64,000 nt of DNA from contig JALLLS010000006.1 of assembly GCA_025094145.1 (NCBI GenBank), positions 496,001 through 560,000 of the forward strand, written 5' to 3'. Below, piece after piece: positions 27,680-40,210 of this stretch. The DNA comes from Spinellus fusiger (taxonomy: Eukaryota > Mucoromycota > Mucoromycetes > Mucorales > Phycomycetaceae). The position numbers and the translations under genes are program-made. The notes under the pieces were generated by a model. It was not told the DNA's origin. It ran no database searches and saw only the letters and a program-made list of their open reading frames with translations. How positions within the stretch are numbered: position 1 is the first letter of the stretch; the number at the start of each line of letters is the position of its first letter.

Positions 27680-28093
27680 ATTCTTAACCCGTTTAGCAAA
27701 GCCAGAAGCTGCTAGTGTAGTTGTTGTATTTATTTTCAGGATTGTCCGAGTTGCTCTAAGTATCCCTCGTTGGATTTCGAATCACCACAGGATGACGGTT
27801 ATCTTTTTGGTGTCCTGGTTTCCTTGCTGACTTTATGGCCTTTTTGGATATCTATTCATAATTCTCATTTTACCATCATTTCTCATTTTTCATTATTTTT
27901 CCCTCATTTGAGGTTTTGTATTTCTCTGTCCTTCTGTTTCTAATTCATTTGCATTATTTTTTTCACTTTTGTATTTGAAGTGTTTATATGTCTATTCTCA
28001 TTTATTTCACAAAAGTTCTCATAGGGTGGCTAACATGCCCAATGCGCGAATAGCAACCAACACCCAAAAATAAAAAATAAAAATACTTTAAAT
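27680..28093 (+). repeat. Dispersed repeat R3, long copy
   Basis: Inverted relative to the copy at 14817-15210 and closely similar to it. It starts just after the Tc1 right end and finishes in GGGTGGCTAACATGCCCAAT, a GCGCGAATAGC block and an A/T-rich tail. The readable segment QDCPSCSKYPSLDFE and GVLVSLLTLWPFW is kept. Confidence 0.75.
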
Positions 28094-28553
28094 TGTATAA
28101 GGGAGGGTAGATTTTAACAAGTGAAATGTGAGGGGTAGAAAACGAACAGGTTTGTAGTCTGGCTGTGGCACTTGGTGCGAACACAGCTCAGGACCAACGA
28201 AAAAAAAGAGACACAAAGAAGACTAATTGGGAACAGGAAACAGTCAACTGCAAAAGTCTTTAAAGCCTATATTGCTGGTTTATACTTTGTGAAAGCTACT
28301 TGGGATCAAGGTCCTTTTTATTGAAGAAGTAAACTACCTCTTTTTATAATACTAGCTAATTAAATCTCTGTGACGTGGGGCCTTTCCTTTTTATCAATGC
28401 TACTGTGATTTTACCAAATCTCCAAGAAGATTGGGTGGTCACCACACTATCTCACAAGGTTTTCTGTTATTCCAATTTTTCTGCAAATGATTTGTGTCCA
28501 CTATGTTTTCCCAGTCAGACTTCTCAGTGCGACGTGTGACTGAGTAAAGATGC

Positions 28554-28983
28554 TGTAATGATAGGCAAGAATATCTATCTGTCGACTCGGAATGATGAGA
28601 CGTTGAGATGTTAAATCCAAATAACTAGACACATAGAACTAGCATTCCACTGACGATATTATGTATATATACCTTAGGATAGACCTCTCTAATAAACATT
28701 GAATTTTCCTTGGTATCCTTTGAATCGTATTGTAGAGGCTAAGCTCGCTCTAAATATCGAAACGAACAGTGTTTCCTATTCTTTCACCCCTTCTCTATTT
28801 TATCACAATCTCTATATCCGTCCCTGTAACACCTTAGGTTACATACTCTCTTTTGTCCGTTGTCACTATTGTTGGTGAATTCTCTTTGGTCACCGTTATC
28901 TATCTTTCTGAATTAGCAGAAAGACCGTTTTGTTAAGTACATCCCCCAATTCCCTCTTGGTGTTCGATTTTCGGTGTTGGTAG
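28554..28983 (+). mobile_element. LTR-like repeat R2, copy 2
   Basis: It starts TGTAATGATAGGCAAG, has TATATATACC and AATAAACATTG, and ends near GGTGTTGGTA. The following TGGTAGTTCATCTC could be a primer-binding site, since these begin with TGG. It lies in the same orientation as copy 3 (32382-32817), with the P450 gene between them. Confidence 0.75.
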
Positions 28984-30011
28984 TTCATCTCTCTCGAGAC
29001 CTACAAACCTCTTAGATCTTTCATTGCCTTAAATTACAAAGCTTAATAAAAAAGAGTCATACAAAAAAAAGTTTAGGTAAATACCCCTTGTTAGCTATTC
29101 TGATGACTCTTTAATAGCCATCATTATGGCCCAAACAAAAGAGACTCATCAAACCAAATGAAGTTTTCTACTGCTCCATAGTCTATGATTGGTACTCATG
29201 TGTCCACAAGCTTTGCATAAGCATATGCCCTTTATTAGGAGATGGCTTGATAATCATTACTACAGAAAAGAACCTAATTCACTAAACTGTTTGGTGAAAA
29301 GTGTAATAAAAAACCTTTTTCATATTTGATTTAAATTTTAACCAGTGGACAGTCAATAGAGCAAGAGATGTATGGCAAAGTTAAAGCCTGACAATATTAT
29401 GATTTCGTGCATATAATTCTTCAGGTATTCCTAAACTAGGCTAGATATTTGTGATCCCTCTGACAGGTTTTTTGTTAATGTTTCCCACTGTTTTCTTTGA
29501 CATCTACAGTCTTCTCCAATCTTAGTATACGAAAGTTTGGTTTCCCTGAGACCAATAATTTTTTGACGAATTAAGGCCAACAGTTCAGTGTCAGGTTTTC
29601 TTTGATCGTTGTTCTTAGTTTAATACATTTCAGTTGTGAAAGATAAAGGTAAAACAGGAGAAAATAAGATTGAAACAGCATTATTATGCAGAAAATTTAA
29701 TTTTAGACAGTGGTGACTGAATTTTTAGCTACGACTTTATATCTATAAAACCGTAGCAATATGAAAGTGAAGCCACAAATTGGTTAATTGACTTTGGAAA
29801 ATAACATAGTTGCTTATTTGCCATGGTTTATAATTTAAATGATCGATCAGATCTCACTGATGTGTAGCTAATCAGAGAAGTATGAATGTCATACAAAATA
29901 TTCATTGTAGTACATAGCATGAAGAAAGCTAATACATCAATAATGATGAAAATTATAAATAAGAATAAGATAATAGTTTTTTATTTTATTTTAATTTACT
30001 CTTTGTAATTT
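28984..30011. other. P450 upstream region
   Basis: No gene recognised. The first 90 bp resemble sequence beside R2 copy 1 and may be retroelement leader; the rest is AT-rich and contains the P450 promoter. Confidence 0.5.
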
Positions 30012-32096
30012 ATGAATTCTAATTCTTTTTCTTTTCTTGGCAGTCCGTCTTATATGATTGATTTCTTAAAAAAGAGCCCCCTTCAAACTGTAGGTGTTGT
30101 CGCTGTTGGTACAGCTCTGTATGCACTCTATTCCAGTTCTAAAGACAAAGAATATGATGGATATGACAAAATGCCTACACCCAAAAGAAAATACCCATAC
30201 CTTGGTAAGAGTGTCATAACAGTTAGCAGTTTGCTGATAGTCGTACTGTTAGGCCATATACCACTTCTTGGTGAAAACTCATTTTTAAAGATGCATGAAT
30301 GGCATAAAGAATTAGGTAATAAGATCCACAACTTTTATTATAATGGCATCAATATGTATTTTTAACTCCCACCTCTGTAGGCCCCATCCTTCACATCAAG
30401 ATGGGTGTTCAAGATTTTGTTTTTATTTCTGATCCTACCATTGCTCATGAAGTGTTTAATGTTAATGGAAATATCACTAATCTACGACCACCTAACAAAT
30501 TTGCTGATGGTATCTATAGTATGAATAGAAGGTAATGGAAGGTTATAATACTATAAATCCTTGGTAATTTAGTTAACATATTATAAACACTTAGAGGAAT
30601 TACCTTTGCTAAAAATAGAAATAAAATGAGAGAATCAAGGCTTGCTGGTATGACAATAGAAATATAAACCAACATATGGATAAAGTATTGTATTAATTTA
30701 TTATTATTATAGTAAATAGTTTCCTGGTACCTAAAGCCGTAGATCAAATAGGCGATGTACTTCAGTTCGAAACAAGCCATCTTATCGACCAATTGATTAA
30801 AAATGGAAACACCAATGAAGGAGTAGATCCATTCCATGACATAGCTTTCCGGTCTCTTAATGTCATATTAAGAATTTGTCTTGGTACTCGTATGGATTCA
30901 ACAGAGAATCCAACTTTTAAGAGTATAGTAGACATCATGCAACTGAGCATAATATACGGAAGCTTAGATGAGAATATTGAAGCCTATATTCCAGCTCTCA
31001 GCTTTATAAGTTATATTCAAAACAAAGACAAAAGAAACCGCGACTTCATGGAAAATTTGCGCAACCCTGTCCTTAGAAAGATGATAAATCAGGCTCTTGA
31101 AAGAGATGTAGGCTGTATAGTCAAGAGAATGAAAGAATCAGAAGATATTATGTATGATGAAGACGATATGTTGGCCATTCTTAGTAAGTTAAGGCCCTAT
31201 ATTTTCTAAAGCTTGGAAAAAAGACTTACCCTTCTTCTGATTCAAGATGAAATGATTCTTGGTGGAACAGATACTGTCTCTGTAACCCTTTCATGGGCTT
31301 TTGCATTCTTATCTCATCATCCAGAAATTCAGAGAAAGATATGTGATGAGATTGATGCCTTTATCACCAAGTATAAACGACTTCCAACGTTTACTGAGCG
31401 TGAAGAATTTCCTTACATGATTTCTGTTCAAAGAGAGATCATACGTCTTTATCCTCTTACACCCTATGGACTTCCTCATATGGCTGAGGAAGATTGTAAG
31501 TAAAAGAAAAATGTTCATTATTCTAGGAAGAAACTAAGCTATACATTTAGTTGTAGTAAACAATTACTTGATTAAGAAAGGAACAACTTTGCTCAGTAAT
31601 ATGTACAGCATGCACAGAAATCCTAATTTCTATCCTGATACGGAAGAATTCATTCCTGAACGCTTCATAAATAACAAGTCTACGTTTCATGCATCTGCTA
31701 ATGGAAAAACAACAGAAAGAGACCAATATAACTTTGGATGGGGAAGGTAACTAACTGATTACTATACTTGCTTGCTAGTTATTTACATACTATTTTATGT
31801 ATATTTAGACGTACATGTCCAGGAATCTACTTGGTAAGCTGCTTGAGAAGACTTATAGTGTGAATACACTTTTCAGTATACTAACAAAAAATATTGGGGT
31901 TGTTTTTCAATAGGCTGAAACAGAGATATTTCTTGCATATACCTCTCTTTGGGCACGCTGCACTGTTGAACCAGCCCTCGACTCTAATGGCAACCCTGTG
32001 TATGCTGATATTGAGAGCTTTGTTGACTGTGGATTAGTTATTATGCCTAAACCTTACAAAGTATGCTTTGTTGAACGCCCAGACAGACTTATTTAA
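30012..32096 (+). CDS. Cytochrome P450 monooxygenase, nine exons
   Basis: Nine exons (30012-30204, 30253-30315, 30381-30531, 30595-30647, 30713-31183, 31247-31495, 31551-31746, 31809-31833, 31914-32096) keep phase and give 527 residues, a normal length. An N-terminal hydrophobic segment (TVGVVAVGTALYALY) should anchor the enzyme in the ER membrane. The I-helix oxygen-binding motif is ILGGTDT (about 315-320), the ExxR of the K-helix is in QREIIRLYP, the PERF region is FIPERF, and the heme loop is FGWGRRTCPG with its cysteine near 461. The substrate cannot be inferred. The style resembles the large P450 families of Mucoromycota, but no family number is claimed. The gene stands alone, flanked on both sides by direct copies of repeat R2. 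No defect was seen. Confidence 0.93.
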
Positions 32097-32381
32097 CTTT
32101 ATTTATTCTATCTTTATGCAATAAACTTTGATATTTCCATATGCTCCTAGTGATATATTCAAATATTTTTCATGAGATTCTTAAATCAATCAATCAATCA
32201 ATCAATCAGGTGTATTCCCACTTGATTAATAAAATTATAAGACTATAATTTAATATTAAGTAGACTCTTTTTATTTCTAACAGGTATTAACTGTAATAGT
32301 TCATAATCTCAGGTAAACATTATCCCAGCCGGCATAATGTAGATTGATGATTAATTATTACTGTAGAGTGCCTAATTGTAC

Positions 32382-32817
32382 TGTAGTGATAGGCAGAAAT
32401 GTCTATCTGTTAGCTCGGAAGGTGATGAGACGTTGACAAGTTCGAAATGAAATAACTAGATGCATAGGGCTAGCATTCCACTGTAAATTCTGTGTATATA
32501 AACCATAGGATAGACCTCTCTAATAAACAATTATCCTTCTTTGTATTTTCTGAATCGTATTGTAAAGGCTAATCTCGCTCTAAATATTGAAAAGGACAGT
32601 ACTTTCTATTCTTTTTTTATTTATATTTTCATTATTATCACTATATCCTTTCCGTTCCCTATAACCCCATAGGTTACATACTTTTTTTGGTCTTCTGTCA
32701 CTATTGTTAGTGAACACTCTTTCATCTCTGGTATCAATTTTTCTGAATTAGCAGAAAGACTACTCTGTTAAGTACATCCCCTATTTCTCTCTTTTTTGTG
32801 AGATATTTGTGTTGGTA
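32382..32817 (+). mobile_element. LTR-like repeat R2, copy 3
   Basis: It starts TGTAGTGATAGGCAG and runs to GTGTTGGTA, where it passes directly into the kinesin-tail fragment of copy B. The sharp junction falls in a short shared sequence (TTGGTATC), so copy B looks like a deletion product of a longer unit. Confidence 0.75.
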
Positions 32818-32821
32818 TCTG

Positions 32822-33182
32822 GTTGCTCAGGCCGAGTAGAACGCGATACTATAGGTTTTTGTCTGCGAGGCTGGATACAGGGTGTTTTTAGTGCAAGAGG
32901 AGTAGCCACTGGAAGTCTGGTGGTGCTTGTACCAGAACGACGTGGTTGACCAGAAGGCTTCTTAATGGTTTGTGAAGGGGAGATTCCTGAGAGTGCAGGT
33001 GGTCTGCCGTCTGTTCTTTGGCTGGAAATAACTGCTGTACGTTCCTTTCTCAACAGTGAGACACGCGTACTTTTGACTGCCATGGAGGGAGAAGATAGAG
33101 ACACGGGTCTCTTGGTTATTTTGGATGATTTTACATCCAAAACACTTCTTTTCTTACAGTCTTTGGCTGTTACTGGAGGCAT
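32822..33182 (-). pseudogene. Kinesin-like tail fragment (copy B)
   Basis: Encodes the first 120 or so residues of the basic Pro/Thr-rich tail seen in copies A and C, starting at ATG 33182. It then runs into R2 sequence and stops. No motor part remains. Confidence 0.8.
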
Positions 33183-33247
33183 TTGGATAGGTGTGAGTGA
33201 TATGTAAGAATGAAAAGAAGTAAGATTATTTTTGTAAAAAAAAAAGG

Positions 33248-33442
33248 ATGAAAAGAAGTAAGATTTGCATGTCTATAACTCGCCGATGTTTTAAATGTAT
33301 GAGCATTAGTTTCACGTGTAATTGGCTTGACTGTAAATTTGATTGGACACTCTACTGGTGTGTATGCCGTCCGTGTGGTTTCTGTCCAAAGGTATCTTTG
33401 TTAGATGAAAAGCAGTTAGACAATGTATATTTATTAAACTGA
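33248..33442 (+). CDS. Cys-rich 64-residue mini-ORF (copy B)
   Basis: Identical in protein sequence to 20495-20689. The same caution applies: the nine-cysteine pattern and preservation are notable, but expression is unknown. Confidence 0.3.
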   Translation: MKRSKICMSITRRCFKCMSISFTCNWLDCKFDWTLYWCVCRPCGFCPKVSLLDEKQLDNVYLLN

Positions 33443-34678
33443 TTTATACTTCTGCTTTTATATAATAACAAAAATCAAATAAAACACATCTTGTCACTTT
33501 CTAGATAGTTTGTTTGTACTATGGTCGTCTATCAGCCAGTAAACCAAAGGCTCCAGCGATACATGGGGAGAAGGAAGGATAAACCAATAGGCTTATTTTT
33601 CTTGGTTCTAGTAGTATCTTGCTAAATAGATGATATTTAGTTTATAGAAAATACATAGAAATACAATAAAAAAGAGTCTTTAGTAGTATTGAATAAGTAT
33701 CAGCTACTATTCAACTATTGATATGATAGTGTCGTTGATGGCTTCTTGGCTTCAAAGGTATTTTGTTGAGTTAACGTACGATTCACTCTGTTCTTTCTTA
33801 TTCAACCTGTATGTCATACTTTTATACTTTTATTCTAATCTAACAATTATTACAAATAGAGTAATTTGGCGTAAATTATTACTAAATAGAGCAAACTCTA
33901 ATGCAGGCTGTTGTACTTTCATAATCTAAAAAGACCTATCCACTGCATTCAAATACGCCACAGCTTATCCTATATGCCTCATCCCAGACTCATCATTGTA
34001 TGGCCATTCTTAAAAATAAACAATAAAAATAAAAAAGACCAACTGTTGGTTTCTCGTCTTTCTTAATAAAGATACTATTTATTATAGTCATTAGGAATAG
34101 ATTCTTACTGGTATCTAACCAATTAAACTGTGTTTATAAACAGATAGAGAGTCCATGCATGAAACTAAAAGTCTAGATATTTCTAATAACACAAGTAGTT
34201 GAAAAATACTTTATATGTGCCATCTTTTAGTCCTACATATTTATTTGCCTCTGCTATTCCATTAGAATGTTGGTTTTATTATACACTGTTCTTCTTCATA
34301 ACACTATTTATCTCAAAGTCATCACCTCTTTTCTATTGATTTGCACAGTGTTTATCTGAATATAGGTTCCACATACACTGTACATCTTAGCTACCTTATA
34401 AGACCTAATAATAAAAATAATAAAAATAAAAAAGAAACACTAACACTTTATACAGGTTCTCTATCCAAAGTGGATGTAACCATAGAGAGGAAGTGTATGA
34501 ATAAACACATCTAGCTTACTATTATTATCCTATAATTCAGATAACAAGATATGTCCATTTGATACCTATGTAACCGACATTTCCATCTGTACGGAGAATA
34601 AAAGAAAAGGGCCCTCTGTAAATGTATAGGAAGCCATTGATCATTACAAAAGACATACAAACCCATTCAATTGTTGTG

Positions 34679-35491
34679 CTATGTATTTTTAAACTGTGGT
34701 GAATTTCTCTTTTCTTCATTCTTAAAAGAGGGTGCTTTAAGACCAAGAGCACCAAATATCATTCGTTTTGCGGCATTACTTGTTGTTATTCGACGCACAG
34801 GCCTTTCGATCTGTGGTTTTTCAATCTGTGGTTTTTCAATCTGTAGCCTTTTGATATGTAGTTTTTCAATTTGTGGCATCTCATTCTGTAATTCTTCACT
34901 CTGTGGCGGTTCAGGTGCAGCCTGTATGGATGAGGTTTGGATAGTGTCAGGGCCATTGGATTCTACTGTGGAGCATTGACAAGAAGTTGTGTTTATTTCT
35001 TGGCTGTCCTTCCTTTCTTCACTCTTAGCTATGGTGAAAGACAGTATTGCTTCTGTCACTGGTTGTTCAATAAGGGTGGGGCCGTTGCTGTTATTATTGT
35101 CCTGATGATCACTGAGTGTTGTAGTCTCCAACAGTTGACTAAGAAGTATTTCTTCTTCCAAAGCCAAAGCCTGTTGACTCTCCTTCTGGCTATTATCCAT
35201 AGACTGTGGTATTCCAGATAGGGGTTGTTTGACAGCTGATGTGTGCCTCTGCGCTACTGTCTCTACTGGAGTATTCTGAGACTTCTCAACAAGCAACGGC
35301 ATCTTTTTTGGTGGTTGTGTCGTGGGTGGGTTCTCTTCCCATGGTATCTTTCCCCAGCTACCCACCTGGACTACTTTGAGGGGTGTTGGATTATTGGAGA
35401 TGGGCTGAGAAGTATCTGTTTCGTCTTCCCATGGTATCTTTCCCCAACTACCCACCTGGGATAATTCTGATGAAGGAACATGACTAGTCAT
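34679..35491 (-). CDS. Unknown 270-residue repeat-unit protein (copy B)
   Basis: Translation is identical to the copy A protein (18446-19258), with the same ATG choice. It has the doubled VGSWGKIPWE motif, the QIEKP repeats and the basic C-terminal tail. Because B has lost the kinesin motor region but keeps this ORF intact, the ORF does not depend on that neighbour. Confidence 0.55.
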   Translation of the reverse strand: MTSHVPSSELSQVGSWGKIPWEDETDTSQPISNNPTPLKVVQVGSWGKIPWEENPPTTQPPKKMPLLVEKSQNTPVETVAQRHTSAVKQPLSGIPQSMDNSQKESQQALALEEEILLSQLLETTTLSDHQDNNNSNGPTLIEQPVTEAILSFTIAKSEERKDSQEINTTSCQCSTVESNGPDTIQTSSIQAAPEPPQSEELQNEMPQIEKLHIKRLQIEKPQIEKPQIERPVRRITTSNAAKRMIFGALGLKAPSFKNEEKRNSPQFKNT

Positions 35492-36940
35492 GGACTGACT
35501 ACTAGAATATTTTCTCACAGTAGGTATAAGTGTTTTTTCTTTTTATGCTTTGGTAAAGCACTATGTTAACCACTCCACTAGAACCGCTTTACTACAGTGA
35601 GTAGCTATGGAATAGGCTGTTCCTTTGAATACGGTGTTGTGACCGTTAACTATCTTTCTTGGTATTCATACTCCGAGCAAAATGATCTGTTCAAACTCCA
35701 TAGTATGTCTTGAAATATGTACAAAGTGGATCTATAGAGTATCAGATAATGTATTATTCATTCTTATATAAACAGATATATAAGGATTGATATTTTTAGC
35801 CATAGAATTATTAAAGATAATATTATAGTAAAACATAAAGAGTAAATGAAAAAGTCCAATCATAGGAAATAAAATAGTTTGTACATAATACTGTTCAAAA
35901 ACCCAATAAACAAGAGGTGTGTTAAGTAGGTAAAAGTTATATTTCTTAAAGAATTCATTCTATAAATATGAAGACTACTTATATATATCTTCTTCTGAGG
36001 CATAACTTATTAGGACTGATTATTCAACAGTATTCTCTTCAAAAATGCACGGACAATGATCCTCCCTTAATAGACTTCCAGGGACAGAATACTTCCTTAT
36101 TTGCAATAATACTTTATTTCTACTTATTGTCCAAGATAAATAATACTACAATTTTATCAAGACTGTCATGAACAGTATTATAATAAAAGTGAAAATATTA
36201 AACAGTGGTTCTAATGGAATTTGGATTTTAAAGCATAGATTTATCTATTATTCAATACCAAACATTAGTATAGAAGAGTTAGTGTTTGTTTCCAAAGAGT
36301 ATCTATCGTCCTTATAGTGTATAATGATGCTTATTCCTATTGTTCTTTACTGTTCTTTACTGTTCTTTAATGTTCTTTAATGTTTTTATTTTTGTTTTTA
36401 TTCTCAATCTTATAATAGGACATCTCTTCTCAGTATGTTTTGGTTATGATGTATAGAATTCAGACGACCTTGTTCAATGTTAGTATATACTCTATACTGA
36501 TAAAAGAGCTTTCCAAATAAATGCAAGTGATTTATTTTTTCTGTACATCAATCTGAAGCAGTAGTATTTTAGTGTGCTTATCTTGACATTTTGGTTATTG
36601 ACTGAACATGTATTTATATTCTAAACCTAACTGTTCTGTAGGAAAAAGAAGTACGTAGCTCATAGGATTGTATGACTGATTCGTAGAACTAATTCTTTGT
36701 AGTAAGCTGTCATTTCTTGGTCTTATCACAATGACTTTGTTTTTTTTCTGTTTTTATTATTATTATTTAGACAGTTACAATGACTTTTGTGCGAATGACC
36801 CTATCCACAACATCTTATCTATCTATTTTGAAGATAGTTCACTCAAATAATGTTATTGGGTATATAATTAGGATGAACCTACTTGTTCAAGAAAGTGTGA
36901 ATACAGCCACACTCAACTGAGTTGAATACTTGTGAAAATA

Positions 36941-36985
36941 ATAATTATAATAATAAAAATAATAATAATAATATGAGTAATAATA
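36941..36985 (+). repeat. AAT-rich microsatellite
   Basis: Imperfect AAT/ATA repeats mark the outer edge of arm B, where similarity to arm A ends. Confidence 0.7.
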
Positions 36986-37010
36986 TAATTCTCTGTTCTG
37001 TTATTGTATA

Positions 37011-38270
37011 TTAAATAGTAAGCCATTTAGAACCGGCATAAGGAGACCGTTCATTATCACTATCCACATAGGTTGTATACAAAAATACCAACTGAGCAAA
37101 CAGCCTTCCTGCTATACCAAATGCCATAATAGACAATGTTTTTATATACGGCAGTCCAAGATACACTGTCATGGATTGTAGATAAGTAGAGTATGCTGTA
37201 CAAGTCTGTTTTTTTATGCCTATGCTATCTATCTTATGAATCATACCTGTGAGTGCTTCTATATTAGAAGCGAGTACAATGATACTAACAAGCCAAGAGT
37301 ACTCAAGTTGCTTATAATCCCATATTACCATAAGAATCAAGAGCATTTTCCCAAAACTAGATATAATCAGAGCCATGGACACAAAGTTGTACCTGGTAAG
37401 AATAAAGTATAAGTTGTGTCTATTTCTTCTTTACATAATGGACATGAATAGAGAGGAAATAAAGAGAGGAGGTGTTACCGAATTGCCTTTTCATAGTTAC
37501 AGCAAAACCACCGCACAGATAAACATATACAGCAATGAAAGACAATAAATTCTGATAAAAGAATGAGTTCATTGAGTATGTTTCTATAGATTGAATGGTA
37601 GAATTCTTACCAAACACGCACAATGCTAGGATGTATAGATACTGATAATATAGTGGCTGCTGAACAAAGGTTAAATCATAGGCTGTATCGTATCTTTCCA
37701 GTCGAAACCATTTTATGTCTTTTATATATAGTCAAAGATAATAGCACATCCATTCATTTTCTTTCTTTAAACATTGGTTCGTTGGGGTTCAGTTGATAAT
37801 CAGTAAAAGAATAAAAGGATACAGACTTCAAACAAAATTAAAAGAATTGCAAATCGAAATACGTGTGGCTATTATGCACACAGGTAGGTGTTAATGCGTA
37901 TACCATATAGAGTGTGTGTTCTCTTTATCCCCTCCATCACCCACTCACCTCAATCTTGTTACCCTCCTGTACAATTCTATTGAATAAAAGATGGCGGTAC
38001 ACTTGTGGCTTATGGAGAAGCATGTCGATAAAGATAACGACAAAGTCATGCTCAATGTATTTGTCTGCAAAGTTATTGCAATTCTCCTAATATATTTTAT
38101 TTTCACCCAAATGTCCATAGAGAGATCCATAAAGACAGGGCATAGGTTAGCAGTCCAATAGGAAATATAGCAGCCAATATACTCACGCATGAAGTCAGTC
38201 GTATATTGTCTTTGCTGTACTGTGTATAGAGATTAATGACAGATGCACCACATTCTACACATGTTGGCAT
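37011..38270 (-). CDS. arv1: ARV1 lipid-homeostasis protein
   Basis: Six exons on the minus strand (38270-38187, 38086-37949, 37868-37823, 37718-37611, 37583-37487, 37392-37011) keep phase and give 284 residues. The Arv1 homology domain is unmistakable: MPTCVECGASVINLYTQYS with NIRLTSC and CNNFADKYIE, forming a four-cysteine zinc site (positions 4, 7, 28, 31). IDMLLHKPQVYRHLLFNR and LLILFEVYIKWFRLE follow. The rest has several membrane segments. ARV1 is an ER protein needed for sterol and sphingolipid transport and early GPI-anchor synthesis. The fifth intron appears to use a GC donor (AAAAG|GCAATT); no GT donor gives an open frame. The start codon lies 106 bp from that of the divergent SMYD-like gene. 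Confidence 0.94.
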
Positions 38271-38376
38271 GATGGGGAAAGACGCCTACCAAGACGGAAG
38301 TGAAAGTGGCTCTATTCCAGTGCTGTGACTTGCTTGAAGAACAGAAAAATACCCAAAGCTCCTTCACCATGTCATC
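38271..38376. promoter_or_regulatory. Shared divergent promoter, ARV1 / SMYD-like
   Basis: Only 106 bp separate the two start codons, so both genes must start transcription from this segment or from within each other's leaders. No TATA box is evident. Confidence 0.5.
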
Positions 38377-40210
38377 ATGTCTTTTCCACAGGCAAGTCCT
38401 CACGCCAGACGATTAGGCCCTCACCATGTGGCATTGATATTGGACCCAACCCATGTACCAGAAGCCTCCTGGGAGGATATAGAGTCTGGTGGCTCGAGAA
38501 CAAATCCTCTAGGCTTCAATATCACTGCAAAGTGTCCTATTAATCCTGGCACCATGGTTTTAAAAGAGAGGCCTTACTTAAAATTCCTTCATCCTTCCTA
38601 CCGTATTTCTCACTGTACCAACTGCTTTCATCAACTTAAGCATCGTATAAAATGCAGAAACTCCCAGTGTAGATGGTCGATAATGTATTGCTCACCCGAG
38701 TGTGAAGAAGATTACTGGACAAATGGCATTCATCACCTATTGTGTCGTCTACCGGAAGCAAGGCGATTTAGTCAACAAGTATTAATGGCGTTTGAAGGGT
38801 ATATCAAAGGAAAACAGTTGCCTCTGTCAAGTAAGTCGAGTGCTCTGTTTCCTCTTCTTTACAGACTATATGTGTGGAAATCTTTTTTTTTACTAGAGAA
38901 CTAATAGTGGAATGGTGATGTTATTTAGTAAGAAGAAGAGATGGCCCTGTCATACCTGGTTTAGTATCTAATATCCATCGACACACACTGTCAGATGTGA
39001 GTCAATACCGTGTCAATGCTGAAGAATTGAAATCCTTCTTTTATCTTCCTGAAGAAGCAGTAAATTGTTTGGTAACCATTCAAGGACAAATACGCTGCAA
39101 TAGTTTCTCAATTCAGCACACAGTCTCTCAATCTTCCACTTCAATGGTTATACAAAAAGCAGATAGTCTCGGCACAGGCATCTATCTCTCTGCTAGTACC
39201 TTTAACCATGCATGTACACCCAATGCGGTAGTTACGTTTGGTAGTCATCCTCTTGATCTTTATGTCATTACCTCTCATCCAATCACCAGTGCTGGTGAGT
39301 CTCTTTGGATCAGTTATGGACCTGTGGCTGCCAAACATCCCATACAAGAAAGACGTAGTTTCTTAAATGATCACTATTTCTTCGAGTGTAATTGCGATGC
39401 TTGTATGCCAACGTAAGGCATGTTTCTGGTGTACTATACATTCTTACTTTCCTGCTTGTAGAAGAGGGTCCTCACTGGAATCCATCTATCGATGCCATAA
39501 GTGTCCAAATGGCCGTATGCGTTTTCAACAGCTCAAGTGTTTAGTCTGTGGAAATTCAACAGACTGGAGTGTAATAATAAAGGTAGGTGAATGTTCTCTA
39601 TGTATCTTTTCCATGTATCTTTTCCATGTATCTATTTCATGTATCTTTTCCAATTCCATCATAAATGGCTCTATATACTTACATAACATCCTGGTATATT
39701 TAGATAGAGACAACTATTGATTATAATCTTGAAGCGTTCAAATATGAAAAGGCATTGAGCCTCCAAGAAGAGATCTACGATCATGAAGCATATACTATTG
39801 GTCGTACAGTAGACTCACTTGCTCAAATCCATGCCTCAAAGAAGGATTATGACCAATCTATCGAGTATTCCAAACGATCATTGCAGATTTCAAAAAAGAC
39901 ATTTGGTGAAGTTAGTTTGGAAACAGCAGAAGAAATGATGAAAATGGCCGGTTTATATTTTGCAAGGTAAGAAGAAGTATAGAGAATGGATGAAATTCTG
40001 TTGCTGTTTTTCTTGCTCAATCTCTCTTTTATATAAATATATATCGTGTGAAGATACTATTCACATAGCAAAGATATACGGATATACAGAGAAGTTGCAT
40101 TACAGCATATCGAACAGACCAGAAAACTCTACAAACAATTGTACCTTAATCAGCGCAATGTAGAGGACATGAAGGAATTGTCCCAGATGAAAAAGATACT
40201 TTTAATATAA
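38377..40210 (+). CDS. SET-MYND (SMYD-like) methyltransferase
   Basis: Five exons (38377-38830, 38929-39412, 39462-39582, 39704-39966, 40090-40210) keep phase and give 480 residues. The split SET domain starts near the N-terminus (NITAKCPINPGTMVLKERP). The MYND zinc finger spans about residues 80-123 with the CTNC, KCRNSQC and YCSPEC cysteines. The catalytic SET core has NHACTPNAV (about 244-252) and ESLWISYGP, and the post-SET cysteines are CNCDAC. The C-terminal part has TPR-like helices (ALSLQEEIYDHEAYTIGRTV). Family members methylate lysine on histone or other proteins; the target here cannot be inferred. An earlier in-frame start is not available. Intact as far as seen. Confidence 0.92.

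Larger units (their letters stand above)
32814..36940 (-). repeat. Inverted repeat arm B / large unit, deleted copy
   Basis: Reverse complement of 17001-21124. It keeps the 270-residue ORF, the conserved noncoding core, the Cys-rich mini-ORF (33248-33442, plus strand here) and the first part of the kinesin tail. The remaining 4.3 kb of the unit (the rest of the kinesin, the Tc1 relic and the AT-rich part) are missing. The tail fragment has two amino-acid differences from copy A (Cys to Arg and Val to Ile). Confidence 0.92.
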
